A stretch of DNA of 64,000 bases from Aplidium turbinatum (GCA_918807975.1 OU964932.1:17329501-17393500), one strand, 5' to 3'; positions 44,852 to 56,754 are shown, numbered from the stretch's first letter. The notes: generated by a model not told the origin, from the letters alone. A program made the numbers and translations.

Positions 44852-45124
44852 CAGGCGCGAATCTAAGAGTTTTTTTCGAGGGGGACCAGAAAATTTGAAA
44901 ATCAATTAAAAAAAAAGAAAAAGCTAAACAGATATGAACAATGATACTACGACATATACGATATGCTAGAAAATAGACATTAAAACAACCATTTTCATCA
45001 ATTGTGATGCCGAGGGACTAATATCAGCTGTTTAGAAGCATATCAAACCATTTGATGCGGAAACATACAATTTTTCACAAAATTTCGGGGGGGGGCCCGG
45101 GCCCCCCCCATAAATCCGCGCCTG
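44852..45124. mobile_element. hAT MITE (273 bp)
   Basis: Termini CAGGCGCGAATCTAAG and ATAAATCCGCGCCTG, 8-bp duplication ACAACAGG (44844-44851, 45125-45132). A G-run followed by a C-run (GGGGGGGGGCCCGGGCCC) lies near the right end. Confidence 0.9.
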
Positions 45125-45282
45125 ACAACAGGTATTAGCTCAATCCCTCACAACGCTACAAAGTAAGCATATGAATTCTGGAAACGGGCATGTCACATTC
45201 AAACTGCACGCACCATTGCTCTTGCAAACCATTAACATAAATTAACTTGCACTATCTTTAGAAACATTCCTTTCACATGGCT

Positions 45283-45380
45283 CAGATAGCAAAATCCGTC
45301 TATGTTACATCATCAAATGTCTGCAGACGTTAAATCAATCTGAAAAGAAGTGCTTTTGTGGCCGGAATACGGTAATTTTG
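45283..45380. mobile_element. CTGCAG-centred MITE, diverged copy
   Basis: AGATAGCAAAATCCGTC near the left, ATGTCTGCAGACGTTAAATC at the centre; the right arm is poorly kept. Confidence 0.55.
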
Positions 45381-46505
45381 AACAAAATGTGAGAGACATT
45401 TGTCTATTCCTTTTATGAAATATGTTGCTTTTTGGAATTAAAACTACTGCATTTAAACACTTTTCTGCAAAGATTTTTCGTTTCCCCAAAGAAGTTTCAT
45501 AAAAACAAAAAGATATAATTTAACAAATAAAACACGAAACAATTTTGTAACCAGATGCAAATAACACAAATTGTTTCTTAGGAAAATACACAGTCCCTCC
45601 CTTTTTTGACCGACCTCAACGAAATGGTGGTAAACATGTTTCGGAAAGCACTTCACAGCTTCGCGAAGTCAACTTCGCTGCACCAATAATAAACAATATA
45701 AGTTTATTGTTTACGATGCACTTGCGAGGTGCTTTCCGTCATATTCGAACAGCTTAGGAAACCGAGGTCTTGCATAATACAACGAAAATATTTTTTTATA
45801 AAACCACACCTGCATACTCTTCTCAGCTGACAAAATTTGCATTGATGTAACGTTTTCAAACACTGAAAAAATGTAGAAAAAAATACAATTTTGCAAGTTG
45901 GATCGATTCCACATTGCACCAGCCGCTTGTTTGGATAGAGGTTGAATTGACATCCCCAAACTGAAGTTTTACAACATAGAACTGCCTTCAACCAGTTCTC
46001 TGATTCAGTGCTTGAAATGTTTCCACGCAACTCTTATGAACGTGTACGATCGATCCTTACGATCCTGGTTCTTATCTCAATTCCTAAATCAAAGGTCGAA
46101 ATTCGATGGGCTGTTGATGCAAATTGAAACAAATATACAATTTTAATCGCGATGTAACTTTGCTGATGCAATCTAGGTTGTAAAGAAATTAACCAAACAA
46201 AACCTTCATTACAGCCACATCAGCACAAATATATGATATAAAACCTTCGTAAACCATAACAATGATTGTATTGATGACATAAGCGAATTATTTTAAAAGT
46301 ACTTATCAACCTCATCATTCAAATATTGCGACTTAGCTCATTACAAAATTCCTAGTCAGCATATTATATAAATACTAAGAGGTTGCACCATAACATATCA
46401 GAAGTGTTTAAACCGTTTAACTATTAAACTAGTAGGGTTAACAATCTTTCAAGAATCTGATGAAAAACTAACTGAAAGGTGTAACTAACACACTGCCTTT
46501 ACAGT

Positions 46506-46682
46506 TGGGTCTGCTACTATTCGGTGAGTCTGATTTGGTGAGTTCCTAACCTCTAACCCCTAACTCTAACTCCTAACCCTAAAACGGCAATGATAATTAG
46601 GCTACGATACCCGATAATTAAAAAAAAAAAATTGAAAAAATCCCCCCTTAAGGGATCGGACTCACCGAAACGGGCCATTCCG
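46506..46682 (-). mobile_element. MITE-like repeat with telomere-like core, copy 2
   Basis: Reverse complement of 27593-27770 with moderate divergence. The CCTAACCCCTAACTCTAACT core is preserved, as is the ATTAGGCTACG word (both copies carry the TAGGCTA). Confidence 0.7.
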
Positions 46683-46989
46683 TTTACAGTTTATTAACCA
46701 CAACGTGGAATATTATTGAGAACAAAAACCTTACTCTTTGCAGCTTTTGGACATGACCTTTTCCAATACCACAAGCAAGCGTTTGCAAAATGGCAAAAAA
46801 CTTATGATAGTAGGCTACACTTCCTAAGTCAAATGCAATCATGCAAAAAGTTATTATTGATGCTACTCCCAAAACTTACACTGGACATGATTTTGCTTTT
46901 AATGCAAAAGTTTGTAAATTACGTGACAATACACAGTGTATTGTCAAATTTATCTTACAATTTTTCATTTTATGTATATTGTAGATTTA

Positions 46990-47025
46990 ATTCCTGATGA
47001 GGACGCACGTACGTGTCGAAAACGT
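46990..47025 (+). other. Hammerhead-like core motif
   Basis: CTGATGA at 46994-47000, a 5-bp hairpin GACGC/GTGTC with loop ACGTAC, then GAAAA at 47018. This is the order of the hammerhead catalytic core (CUGANGA, stem II, GAAA). I could not identify stems I and III with confidence. Confidence 0.3.
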
Positions 47026-48011
47026 TTGAGTCATTATGTTAGAAGAAAAACCTTGTGAAATCGACAATTGATACACTACACTTTTAAATACACTTACTAA
47101 CACTAAATACACTACACTTTTCAATCGCACTAGGGTAAAGCCTGCATCAATAATTGCTTGGAGAATTTTCATTTTCCACTTGGTTGGCAAACTCATTGGA
47201 AACAATCTCAACTTTCGCTTGCAAGCTTGACGCTCCTCAGAAAATATTAACTTTTAGCAAAAGAATTTACGTTTTTGAAAATGCACCACTGTGATAAGTT
47301 GCATGCTGTCAGACTGAAGATTCTTTCTCAGCTCAAAGTGTAGAAATGATAAAAGTGAATTGAAATTTAATGATATTGGAACAACAGTGTACACGTATGT
47401 CATTAAAACTAACTGCACATTTCATGAATTGTTAATTAAGTTACTAAGCAACACGACCTTCAAAGACATCCAAGCATGCGCAATACAAAGCAATTTTCAG
47501 CAGTTTTTCAATTGACATTACATTATATCATTAGTTCATTACATGATGCTGCTTTCAATTATTTATGTGCGTAACAACAGGGAGATGGTCTTTTCAATAA
47601 GTGACACACACCTTCACCAATATAATCACACTGAAGGTACGATGATGCGTCAATACAACTGCCACAGATACACCTCCGTCCTCCAGTATCATTCCGTAGA
47701 CTTCTTTTTATGTCAGACTTCGGAGCTTCAAACGCACTTTTTCCACTTAACTCGTAATTAAACAATTTCAAAAATCTCTTCGATTGTTGTATGGTTTTCC
47801 ATGTTGTTTAAGTTGATTTGAATATGCGTGAATAGATTTTTAAATTTATTGTTGCCTATTAATTTTTTTTATGAAGGCTTATTTTAAAACAATAGGTTTG
47901 TTTGGCAAAAAACAGGAGCATCATCTGAATCCGCAAAGATTCACAAGAGCTGAAATACCGAATAGTCTCTTAGTGGCAGTCTGAACAAACTTCGACACAA
48001 AGGAGGGCGTA

Positions 48012-48108
48012 CCCAGACAACAAAATCCGTCATTTTCACATTGATTCAACGTCTGCACATGTTGAATCAAATGACGGGCAGTAAAAATGACGGATTTTGT
48101 AATCTGGG
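48012..48108. mobile_element. CTGCAG-centred MITE, full copy with TA duplication
   Basis: The left arm CCCAGACAACAAAATCCGTC and the right arm GACGGATTTTGTAATCTGGG are inverted, flanked by TA on each side (48010-48011, 48109-48110). The centre ATTGATTCAACGTCTGCACA-TGTTGAATCAA is itself palindromic. A TA target with CCCAG-type ends suggests a Tc1/mariner-related MITE. Confidence 0.8.
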
Positions 48109-50932
48109 TAAAGGATCAACCTTCAATCCCAGATGAAGAAGCTGATATTTAACAGTGTCGTATTGTTTTATAGACGTTCAATATTTTACATTACACTTAC
48201 AGTATAACAAAACCATTGCCACGTTGAAATAGACTTTCACAAAGTTATTTGGCATATCAAGAGGACGGAAGCGTTGTCCACTACAACCATCTTTTCATTG
48301 TTTGCTGGAAGCTACTAGCTCGCGTAGTTAGTTGCATTTTACACGTCTCGTAATGTAAAGAGCAACCTTTTCTAGTTGAGTAGTGACTAGTATCAGCTGG
48401 ATAGCCATTAACCAACCAAAAATTGACGAGTCAACGATGAAGGGATGTGAGTTTCAAAAATGAAGCACTCGCAATCGAACATAATGTGCTCCAACAACAA
48501 AAGCAACACTTCCCATGAAACCAATTGGTACAAATATTTCCAAGTACCGCTGCGTCTACATCCGGGTTATTCAGCCAAACACTTGAAGCTATCGACAAAC
48601 AATCGACTGGCAATATCAACAGCAGATTCTTCGTGTCACGGCTGGGTACAAACAAGATTCTTGACAAAAGATTCAGAGAGTAATAAAGGTCAAAGTGCTC
48701 TGAGTACGCAACACAATTTAATTCACCTTAAAACTTGCATCATTGAAAAATTTCTGATGAATACGACGAAAGATAAATTATTATTATCAATCAAACAATT
48801 TAAATTACTTTGCACTATATATTTTATTGGCGGCGAGGACATCACCAAGATGAAGAAAAAACATTGAAAAAGGTCATTTCAACATGAAATACTGACACTG
48901 GCAACACATCAACGATATAGTCTCAACGATATATATGGTTTTTCATATTATGAAGGTGTTGACAAATGTCACTTGTACAACCATGGAGCGTACACTTGTA
49001 AACTTGGATGGCCATTCACTTTTTTCATGGTTAACCCTGCATGGTCGTGCAACAACCATGACCTGTTTTACCATTAAACTCCAAAAAAAAACGCTTCAAA
49101 TTCAACTAAAATGAAAGGTGTGAGCAATAGTTTAACAATTTGGTTAAACACTGAGAACTGTAAGACAATAAAATTAAGCTCATATGAACGTTCGATTTTC
49201 AAATCAAAATCCACAAAAAGAAAAGTTAACTTGATACAGATAATACTATCCCAGGACGATAATGGTGAATACTACGCATATGTTTTACGGCGTTCAGAGC
49301 GCATTGGCCACAACAGCCGAGATAAGATGAACAGAAAACAATGAGGATCTTATGCTTCAACTGTATTCTTGTAAGGCAGGTTAACAGATACTACTGTGTA
49401 ACTTTATACACAAATGAAAGTTTCAATACAAAAGATAGAAGACTCAACAAGCTACCACCCTATTGAGATGAAGCTTTATAAACACCTCCATCCTACCTTG
49501 TTAAAATAAACCAATGCGATTTTTGCTGAGATTCAACGTTCTATGCCTTCAAATAAACGTAAAGTTTCCCAATTGCTCTGAAGTGTCGCAAAATACAAAA
49601 TGAAGTGGACTTCTTTTCATTTTGTTCACGGAAAAGGACAAAGTGCCATTTTAGATGCTTTATCTGAAAAGGTAATGTTATCGATTTTTATCAGTCGACA
49701 GTCCTTGGTTACAACACAGTTGCTCCGATTTCCCGCTGAAATTTAAACTTTAGTTGTACGTTGATTGGTTGGATAAAATAGCTAACCCCAATCATCGATT
49801 GAACTGAAAAAATATCGCAATAGAGATATTTAAAAGTGAGAATAAAAAAGTTCTTCCCAAGCTTAAGCCTGATTCTGTTTAAAAAAAATTCTTAAAAAAA
49901 ACTGTTCAGCAGTGCTAGTCACACTACGTTTGTTTATAAGAATGATATTTCGAATACTCAAATGATTAGAAAATGCAAGAAAAAAAGTATAAATCTAAAC
50001 ATAGGTCAAGATTTTAAAATTTAAATAGCTTCCCCAATACTTTGTGTAATCAAGGCAGTTAAAAAATGAGTTGATCCTACGTCCTACCGGTTACGTTAAG
50101 AAGCTATATTTTTTATTGCAAATTAATCTCACCATAAAAAATGTCACAGTTCAGTAAAAATAAGGAGCGTCGTCTTTATGAATTCATTGTAAGGCATGGA
50201 CACAGATTGAGATGTGGAAACGTATCCAGTGATGACAGCCAGAGACGTTAATTCCTGAGCTTTTAAGCAGTGAAATACATTACGCCACAAATCATCTCAA
50301 CAGCATGCTCTAAAAAATCGCGGAAGTCATTCGCTAATCGTAGTTGCAATTAATACATTTAATAAATAAACTATTCCGTGCCTGTAGTGTGATGTACGAT
50401 ATGTACGATCGAAAACACCATAGAACCCAGACTACCAATCCTGAAGTACCGATTCTGGAAAAATTGAAAACTTTATTTGCAATCGTGCTTTCTACACTGA
50501 TCGATTGAACTCAGAGGAATTCCAAGTCCAAATATCGAATTCTTTTCGGCGAGTACACGGTTTACCGCGGAGATTTCGAGGTGGATGCAATCTATGAATG
50601 CGCTCCCAACAGCAAACAATCGCATGCGCTTTGTGATCAAAAAGTCTACAACATTGCACCTTTTGTCCAGCTTGTCGAAGAGGAATAAAAATATCAATTT
50701 GATTAGAATATGTGATCACCTAGGCAACGGTGAAGCTTTCTGAAACCGTGCGGCACTTAAAACGGGCAAGGAAAATTGCAAAAACACAGCTTAAACAAGT
50801 CATGCCAATTTATTTTGTTTCAATAGCGCCACATATTGATTCATTGAATCTTTATCCTCGGACTGGGAAAGCTTCTATGAGAGTTTAATCCTGGCAGTTT
50901 CGCATACTTGTAGAGGCGATGAACCACTGACG

Positions 50933-51238
50933 CAGGCCCGGTGTAACGGTCCAAAAGTTACCGTGCTGCTGCAGCGTGGCAGTCTAGAAATGACGTCAGA
51001 CCACAAATAAACAGAGCTGCCCGGCGCTTCTGAAAGCAATACAAAAACAAAAATTTTACAACTAAGTTTAATTGAGTAGTTACTCTCAAACTAATGCATA
51101 CCTTTTTATTTAAGATTAATTAATGCCTAAAATAGTCAATGTAATTTTTTGAGCAGTAGAAAGTTCATTCATTTTCATAAAAAAAATATTTAATTATATT
51201 TGGCAACCCTGGTAACTCTTGGACTGCCGTTACACCGG
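50933..51238. mobile_element. hAT-like MITE, ends only partly matched
   Basis: The left end CAGGCCCGGTGTAACGGTCC and the right end GGACTGCCGTTACACCGG are inverted over about 14 bp, but the right end lacks the expected GCCTG. No 8-bp duplication was seen. Confidence 0.55.
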
Positions 51239-51345
51239 TCACCGAGATTGATAGAGTGAACTTTTCAATTGTTGAAGTGTTGTTAGCGGAGAATTATTCC
51301 ATTCATTAGATGATGCTGGATGGAGAGCAGTCCTTAACGTGGGTT
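51236..51345 (+). repeat. Dispersed repeat, copy 2
   Basis: Pairs with 36047-36160. It begins GGTCACCGAGATTGATAGAG directly at the right edge of the MITE at 50933. A GGTTCGACTCC-like B-box word occurs on the - strand just beyond (about 51370). Confidence 0.6.
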
Positions 51346-52325
51346 GCTCAAGCGCACTGCGCACACCCCGGAGTCGAACCAGTGCCGCTTGATTTTGAGG
51401 CTTCTTCGTTCAAGAAGTCACGCGCGAACAAACTGAGGTATCGGGGCGGACTATATAAAAACAAACAAGCAGAGGAAATAAAAAGTAAAAGCAGTGCGTT
51501 GTATTGTGTTGCAAGGTACACAAAGTTAATGGCCACGTACAGCAAGTTAAAATGACGTCTTAAATGGTCAAACTACAGTAAAACCAATGCTATCGCAAAT
51601 ACTTTCTCTCAAGCATGTCCAACAACGTGGCAAACAACACCACTCCAAAAAAAACATTGATTCAACATCTACAAGCAAAAAACTGACTGAACAATCAACC
51701 AACTGTGTTAAAAAGTGATGAACTTTGAACGCTTGAGGAAAAAGATCAAAAACCAAGTCTTTTTTCTCAATTTGATTAAATGCCGCCCACTGGCGGAAAT
51801 AGAATAAGTAACTCAATGGCTTACACACTTGGCCATAGTGATATTTTGGAATATTACAAATCGTACCAAACTAAAACAGCTTACAGAGTAGAGGCATGTC
51901 CCATTACCCAGATACTCTGGAAAAATATAAATATGCAGCTAATCATAATGCCAAGTGTTCTCAGTACCACACATACAAGATAAAGCTGTTGAAGGTTGCT
52001 CTGTATACGTCTGTGGTTGAATGGCAGTCCAATTCAACAATATAAGCAATCAAACTAAATCCATCAATAAACTACATTCGTAGCAAGGATGTTTTCTGAA
52101 CATTTAACTACCAGCAGGTACATACTACATAGGCTCAACTTCGACACAAAAAGAAATACAAGTGCATCATACTTAACAATGGAATAGCCTTTGAAGCAAG
52201 AGATGCTGTGCTAAGCATATCTTATCAGTTATCAAAGTATGCTCCTCTAAAATTAGGGCCTCTTTTAAGGGGAAAGTGGGGGGAAATTGCCAGCTTCCAG
52301 TAAACTTTTTGCCCCTACATGTTAT

Positions 52326-52696
52326 TGTTGTAGATTACAACTAACCATTCGTATTTTGCCTCGTGCCTAATCATTTCTATTGCTTCTCCTTGCGGTACTA
52401 TGACGTAGGTAATTGCCCGTTTAAACAATCAAATACCTGCCACGACATTTTACTTGTGTTCAGTGTTCTAGAAGCGTAGCTTGCTTCATACAGCAGATTG
52501 TTTAGTAGTGAAGACATTTCAGTTGCATGTAATCTTTAGTTTGTAAGCTGTAGTGTATAATCTCTTTATTTAAGTTAATACCTGCTACCTTATTATGTTG
52601 ATGTTAACCGCTATGTTTATGTTCAGCTATATCGTGTGTTTTGTTTATTAAACCTTAATTTGAGGATTTGTGATGAATGAGTATGGATTCATAACA
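52326..52696 (+). repeat. 5' LTR
   Basis: 371 bp, matches 56379-56749 throughout by eye. AT-rich 3' part with TTTATTAAACC and the ending GGATTCATAACA. Confidence 0.93.
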
Positions 52697-52716
52697 ATTT
52701 AATAAACAGACACAGA

Positions 52717-55700
52717 ATGGATCTTAAAGACTTAAGACCAAAACTGTTTACTGCCGATCCTCACAGTAGCGAAGCCAGGAAGCTTTGGTCGCACTGGTAT
52801 AGGTCATTTACCTATTATATTCAGAAGTACGAAGGTATTTCGGATGCAGATAAACTCGGTCTTCTTGTCAATCATCTTGATAGTGCAGCTTATGAGGTCA
52901 TTTCAGAAGCTGGCACATATGAAGCTGCAATTACTCAACTTCAAAGTGCATATGACAAAGCTCCTCATCGAATTTATGCGCGTTATTTGCTTAAATCTTG
53001 CAAGCAAGAGGTCAACCAGACACTTGATGAATATTATCAAAAGCTCAAGCGCTTGAGTACTGACTGCAATTTCGAAGCTGTGTCCGCCGTTCAGCACAGA
53101 GAGGAATCTATTCTCGATGCCTTTATCGGCGGATTGACATCACAAGAAATTAAGCAACGTTTATTGGAAGAACCAAACCTTGTTTTACAAGCTGCTTTCG
53201 AGAAAGCTCGGTCGTTGGAAGATGCTCAAAAAAACGCTGGACGAATAGTTGCAGAACCCTCAGCACTGCATTCGCATCAAGTTGCTGTTATATCCGAACC
53301 TAAAGATGATCTTGAAAGAAAGCAAGATACTGTTGCAGCTACCGTTTCAGTAAGATGTCCATATTGTGGAAATAAACGGCATTCTCGACAATTTTGCCCA
53401 GCTAAGGAAGTTGAGTGCTATCGTTGTGCTAAGAAAGGACATTTCTCCAAAATGTGTCGATCACCTAAACCTTCTATGAATAAAAGTCATTGTTCTTCAA
53501 CCTCTTTGATGCACATAACCCCTCAAAAGACTTCAAAACCTATTGATACGAAAGTTATCATTCCTGTCACGATTAACGGTATTTCGGCCAATGCTTTAAT
53601 GGACACAGGATCGTCGTTATCGCACATAAGCAAGTTGTTTAGTCAACAATTGCAACTAAACCTTAAAGAGACTGATCAGCGGATTGGTTTAGCAGTAAAA
53701 GGATGCAGCTCTAAAGGTGTAGGCATATGTAAAGTTGACGTGAACCTTGGTGGTCAACTATACCAAAAAGTGGATGTAATGGTGCTGGAAAATTTGCTAA
53801 CTGATGTCATACTCGGTCAAGACTTTATGGAACAGCATAAAAGAGTCAGCATTTACTTCGGAGGTTCGAAGCCCACGTTACACCTCGGATTGTTGCAAGC
53901 TGTAAAGACGTCAACTCCTGTCAATCTATTCCAGCATCTAACGGAGGATTTCCATCCAGTGGCAACCAAAGAACGGCGTTATTCAATGCAAGATAAAGAG
54001 TTCATAGGATCAGAAGTAAAACGACTGCTGAAGGAAGGACTCATCGAGCCAAGTAATTCTCCATGGCGTGCGCAGCCTCTTGTGGTTACCCAAGATAACC
54101 ATAAAAAGCGAATGGTCATTGACTATAGCCAGACTATAAATAAATTCACTAGAATTGATGCTTATCCGCTGCCACGGATGCAGGACGTGGTGCAAAATGT
54201 TGCAAAGTTTAATGTGTATTCGACAATCGATATGACAAGTGCATACCATCAAGTAGAACTACCCAAATGCGACAGGATATTTACTGCGTTTCAAGCTGAC
54301 GGTTCACTTTGGCAGTGGAAAAGAATACCATTTGGGCTGACAAATGCAGTGCCATGTTTCCAGCGAATTGTGGACGATATTATCAAGTCTAATGATTGCA
54401 AAGGTACGTTCGCTTATCTTGATGATATTACAATCGGTGGTAAAACGCAGCAAGAACATGATGAAAATTTGTCGAAGTTTTTGCAAGTAGCTAAAGAGTG
54501 TAATTTGACATTTAATGAGTCGAAATGTGAATATTCGACTGACTGCATACAGTTGTTAGGTTATCAAATTTCTAAAGGTTGTTTAAAACCAGATCCTGAC
54601 CGAGTGAAAACTCTTTTAGAGCTCCCTTCTCCAACAAATAACAAAGAGCAGCAGCGTGTTATCGGACTTTTCGCATATTATGCCAAATGGGTGTCTCATT
54701 ATTCTGACAAAATTAAACCGTTAATAGAAAACAGCGACTTTCCTTTAAATGGTGATAGTTTAAAAGCGTTTGAAGAGCTTAAATCAGAATTGGCCACTGT
54801 GACACTTGGAGTAATCGATGAAGAAGCCATGTTTGTAGTCGAAACTGATGCTTCAGATGTTGCCTTGTCAGCAACCTTAAATCAACGAGATAGACCAGTT
54901 GCATTTTTTTCCCGATCGTTGACAAAAACCGAAAAGCATCACTCTTCGATAGAAAAAGAGGCCGCTGCTATTGTTGAAGCAGTGCGGAAATGGAGCCATT
55001 TGCTGGCCGCGCGGCGTTTCAAACTTGTAACTGATCAGCGATCAATCGCGTTTATGTATGATTGCAAAAGTCATAGTAAGTTGAAAAACAGTAAAATTTT
55101 GAGATGGCGTGTTGAACTTTCACAATATCAGTATGACATAGTTTATCGACCAGGAAAACTTAACGTGGCACCTGATACCTTATCAAGAGCGTATTGTGCA
55201 AGTTTGTCTAGCAATTATTTGTACGAGATTCATGCGAGTCTTTGCCACCCTGGGGTAACAAGAATGCACCATTATATCAAAACAAAGAATCTACCTTATT
55301 CGCTCGGCGAGATACGTAAAATGATCTCAGATTGTAATGTTTGTGCTGAAATTAAACCTCGTTTCCACAAGCCGATTCAAACTCCGCTAATAAAAGCTAC
55401 TCAAGCTATGGAACGCCTAAATATTGATTTCAAAGGCCCATTGCCTTCAGCCACAAGAAACAAATATATATTAACTGTAATCGACGAGTATTCGAGGTTT
55501 CCATTTGCGTTTCCTTGTGCAAATATGAATGCCGGAACTGTTATTTCATGTTTATCGCAATTGTTTTCTTTGTTCGGCCTTTGCTCATATATTCATTCTG
55601 ACAGAGGGCCTGCATTTATGTCAAACGAATTTATATCATTTGCGCACAGCAAAGGAATAGCTCTCAGCAAAACTTCAATATACAACCCTCGATGTAATGG

Positions 55701-56337
55701 TCAATGTGAAAAATATAATAATATTATTTGGACCGCAGTGCAACTTGCATTAAGAACACGCAATTTGCCCATTTCAAAATGGGAAAGTGTTTTGCCTGAC
55801 GTATTACATTCCGTACGTTCACTGCTCTGTACTGCGATCAATGTATCTCCCCACGAACGCTTTATGAAGTTTAGTCGGCGTTCCAAGTTGGGATCATCAA
55901 GTCCCACTTGGCTCAGTACTCCTGGTCCTGTTCTATTGAAGCGCCACGTTCGCACGAGCAAATATGAACCTGCTGTAGATGAAGTAGAATTAATTCATGC
56001 TACTCCAACGTATGCTTTTGTGAGATTACCGAATGGTCGCCAGACTACTGTATCATTGCGTGATGTTGCTCCTGTGGGAGAAAGAAATGCTTTCGAAAAT
56101 AGCGCAACTGATTCTGACACTTCTGTTTTCATTAATGATCAATCGTACAATGATGAAACCGTTGCAAGCGATTCACCCGTTGATAAAATGCATCACAGCA
56201 ACGTGAAAGGTGCTGAACCAAACACCGAAGTTGATCATCATTCTGAAGTCAATGAAGAGCCTAACACAAGAGAAGATCCAATGCTGAGGCGTTCTTCCCG
56301 CATAAGGCGCCCTCCTGATCGCTTGATGTATGAATGA
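52717..56337 (+). CDS. Ty3/Gypsy gag-pol polyprotein (1206 codons)
   Basis: One uninterrupted frame carries both gag and pol. A capsid-like gag region occupies about residues 1-200. Two zinc knuckles (CPYCGNKRHSRQFC and CYRCAKKGHFSKMC) lie near 213-248. Protease has LMDTGSSLSH near 295. Reverse transcriptase has AYLDDITIGG near 566. RNase H begins VVETDASDVA near 708. Integrase has the H-H-C-C finger (CHPGVTRMHH...CNVC) near 842-875 and the D, D, E block (NIDFKGP, HSDRGPAF, GQCEKYN) near 903, 962 and 996. Gag and pol fused in one frame is a known arrangement in some Gypsy lineages. The closest lineage (perhaps Mag-like) is a guess. Confidence 0.95.
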   Translation: MDLKDLRPKLFTADPHSSEARKLWSHWYRSFTYYIQKYEGISDADKLGLLVNHLDSAAYEVISEAGTYEAAITQLQSAYDKAPHRIYARYLLKSCKQEVNQTLDEYYQKLKRLSTDCNFEAVSAVQHREESILDAFIGGLTSQEIKQRLLEEPNLVLQAAFEKARSLEDAQKNAGRIVAEPSALHSHQVAVISEPKDDLERKQDTVAATVSVRCPYCGNKRHSRQFCPAKEVECYRCAKKGHFSKMCRSPKPSMNKSHCSSTSLMHITPQKTSKPIDTKVIIPVTINGISANALMDTGSSLSHISKLFSQQLQLNLKETDQRIGLAVKGCSSKGVGICKVDVNLGGQLYQKVDVMVLENLLTDVILGQDFMEQHKRVSIYFGGSKPTLHLGLLQAVKTSTPVNLFQHLTEDFHPVATKERRYSMQDKEFIGSEVKRLLKEGLIEPSNSPWRAQPLVVTQDNHKKRMVIDYSQTINKFTRIDAYPLPRMQDVVQNVAKFNVYSTIDMTSAYHQVELPKCDRIFTAFQADGSLWQWKRIPFGLTNAVPCFQRIVDDIIKSNDCKGTFAYLDDITIGGKTQQEHDENLSKFLQVAKECNLTFNESKCEYSTDCIQLLGYQISKGCLKPDPDRVKTLLELPSPTNNKEQQRVIGLFAYYAKWVSHYSDKIKPLIENSDFPLNGDSLKAFEELKSELATVTLGVIDEEAMFVVETDASDVALSATLNQRDRPVAFFSRSLTKTEKHHSSIEKEAAAIVEAVRKWSHLLAARRFKLVTDQRSIAFMYDCKSHSKLKNSKILRWRVELSQYQYDIVYRPGKLNVAPDTLSRAYCASLSSNYLYEIHASLCHPGVTRMHHYIKTKNLPYSLGEIRKMISDCNVCAEIKPRFHKPIQTPLIKATQAMERLNIDFKGPLPSATRNKYILTVIDEYSRFPFAFPCANMNAGTVISCLSQLFSLFGLCSYIHSDRGPAFMSNEFISFAHSKGIALSKTSIYNPRCNGQCEKYNNIIWTAVQLALRTRNLPISKWESVLPDVLHSVRSLLCTAINVSPHERFMKFSRRSKLGSSSPTWLSTPGPVLLKRHVRTSKYEPAVDEVELIHATPTYAFVRLPNGRQTTVSLRDVAPVGERNAFENSATDSDTSVFINDQSYNDETVASDSPVDKMHHSNVKGAEPNTEVDHHSEVNEEPNTREDPMLRRSSRIRRPPDRLMYE

Positions 56338-56378
56338 TACAAATACCCATTTGAACTCGATTTCTTGGCAGGGGAGAA

Positions 56379-56749
56379 TGTTGTAGATTACAACTAACCA
56401 TTCGTATTTTGCCTCGTGCCTAATCATTTCTATTGCTTCTCCTTGCGGTACTATGACGTAGGTAATTGCCCGTTTAAACAATCAAATACCTGCCACGACA
56501 TTTTACTTGTGTTCAGTGTTCTAGAAGCGTAGCTTGCTTCATACAGCAGATTGTTTAGTAGTGAAGACATTTCAGTTGCATGTAATCTTTAGTTTGTAAG
56601 CTGTAGTGTATAATCTCTTTATTTAAGTTAATACCTGCTACCTTATTATGTTGATGTTAACCGCTATGTTTATGTTCAGCTATATCGTGTGTTTTGTTTA
56701 TTAAACCTTAATTTGAGGATTTGTGATGAATGAGTATGGATTCATAACA
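56379..56749 (+). repeat. 3' LTR
   Basis: 371 bp, preceded by the polypurine tract and followed by the GTTAT duplication. Confidence 0.93.
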
Positions 56750-56754
56750 GTTAT

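Larger units (their letters stand above)
41404..48009. other. Long non-coding stretch with scattered MITEs
   Basis: No gene could be supported. The region contains the MITE copies, the hAT at 44852 and the repeat at 46506 listed separately. The remaining sequence is AT-rich with no recognisable motif. Confidence 0.5.
48111..52320. other. Long non-coding stretch upstream of the LTR element
   Basis: The 135-codon open frame at 48460-48867 and the others here have no recognisable domain. The region contains the hAT-like element at 50933 and the dispersed repeat at 51236. Confidence 0.5.
52326..56749 (+). mobile_element. Ty3/Gypsy LTR retrotransposon, looks whole
   Basis: Two 371-bp LTRs (52326-52696 and 56379-56749), starting TGTTGTAG and ending CATAACA, flank one long reading frame. 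A 5-bp target duplication GTTAT lies at 52321-52325 and 56750-56754, and a purine-rich tract (GGCAGGGGAGAA) lies just before the 3' LTR. The LTRs look identical by eye, so the insertion is very young. The domain order protease, RT, RNase H, integrase places it in Ty3/Gypsy (Metaviridae). I see no envelope gene and no chromodomain. At 4.4 kb it is compact for the family. Confidence 0.95.

Noticed and set aside
48460-48867. 135-codon open frame as a gene
   Set aside because: No domain, no signal or membrane segment, irregular composition and no splice partners. It is probably chance in AT-rich DNA.
50473-50719. Possible Harbinger-like transposase piece on the - strand
   Set aside because: A phrase such as FDKLDKRCNVVDFLITKRMR first suggested a transposase, but no catalytic residues, ends or duplication were found.
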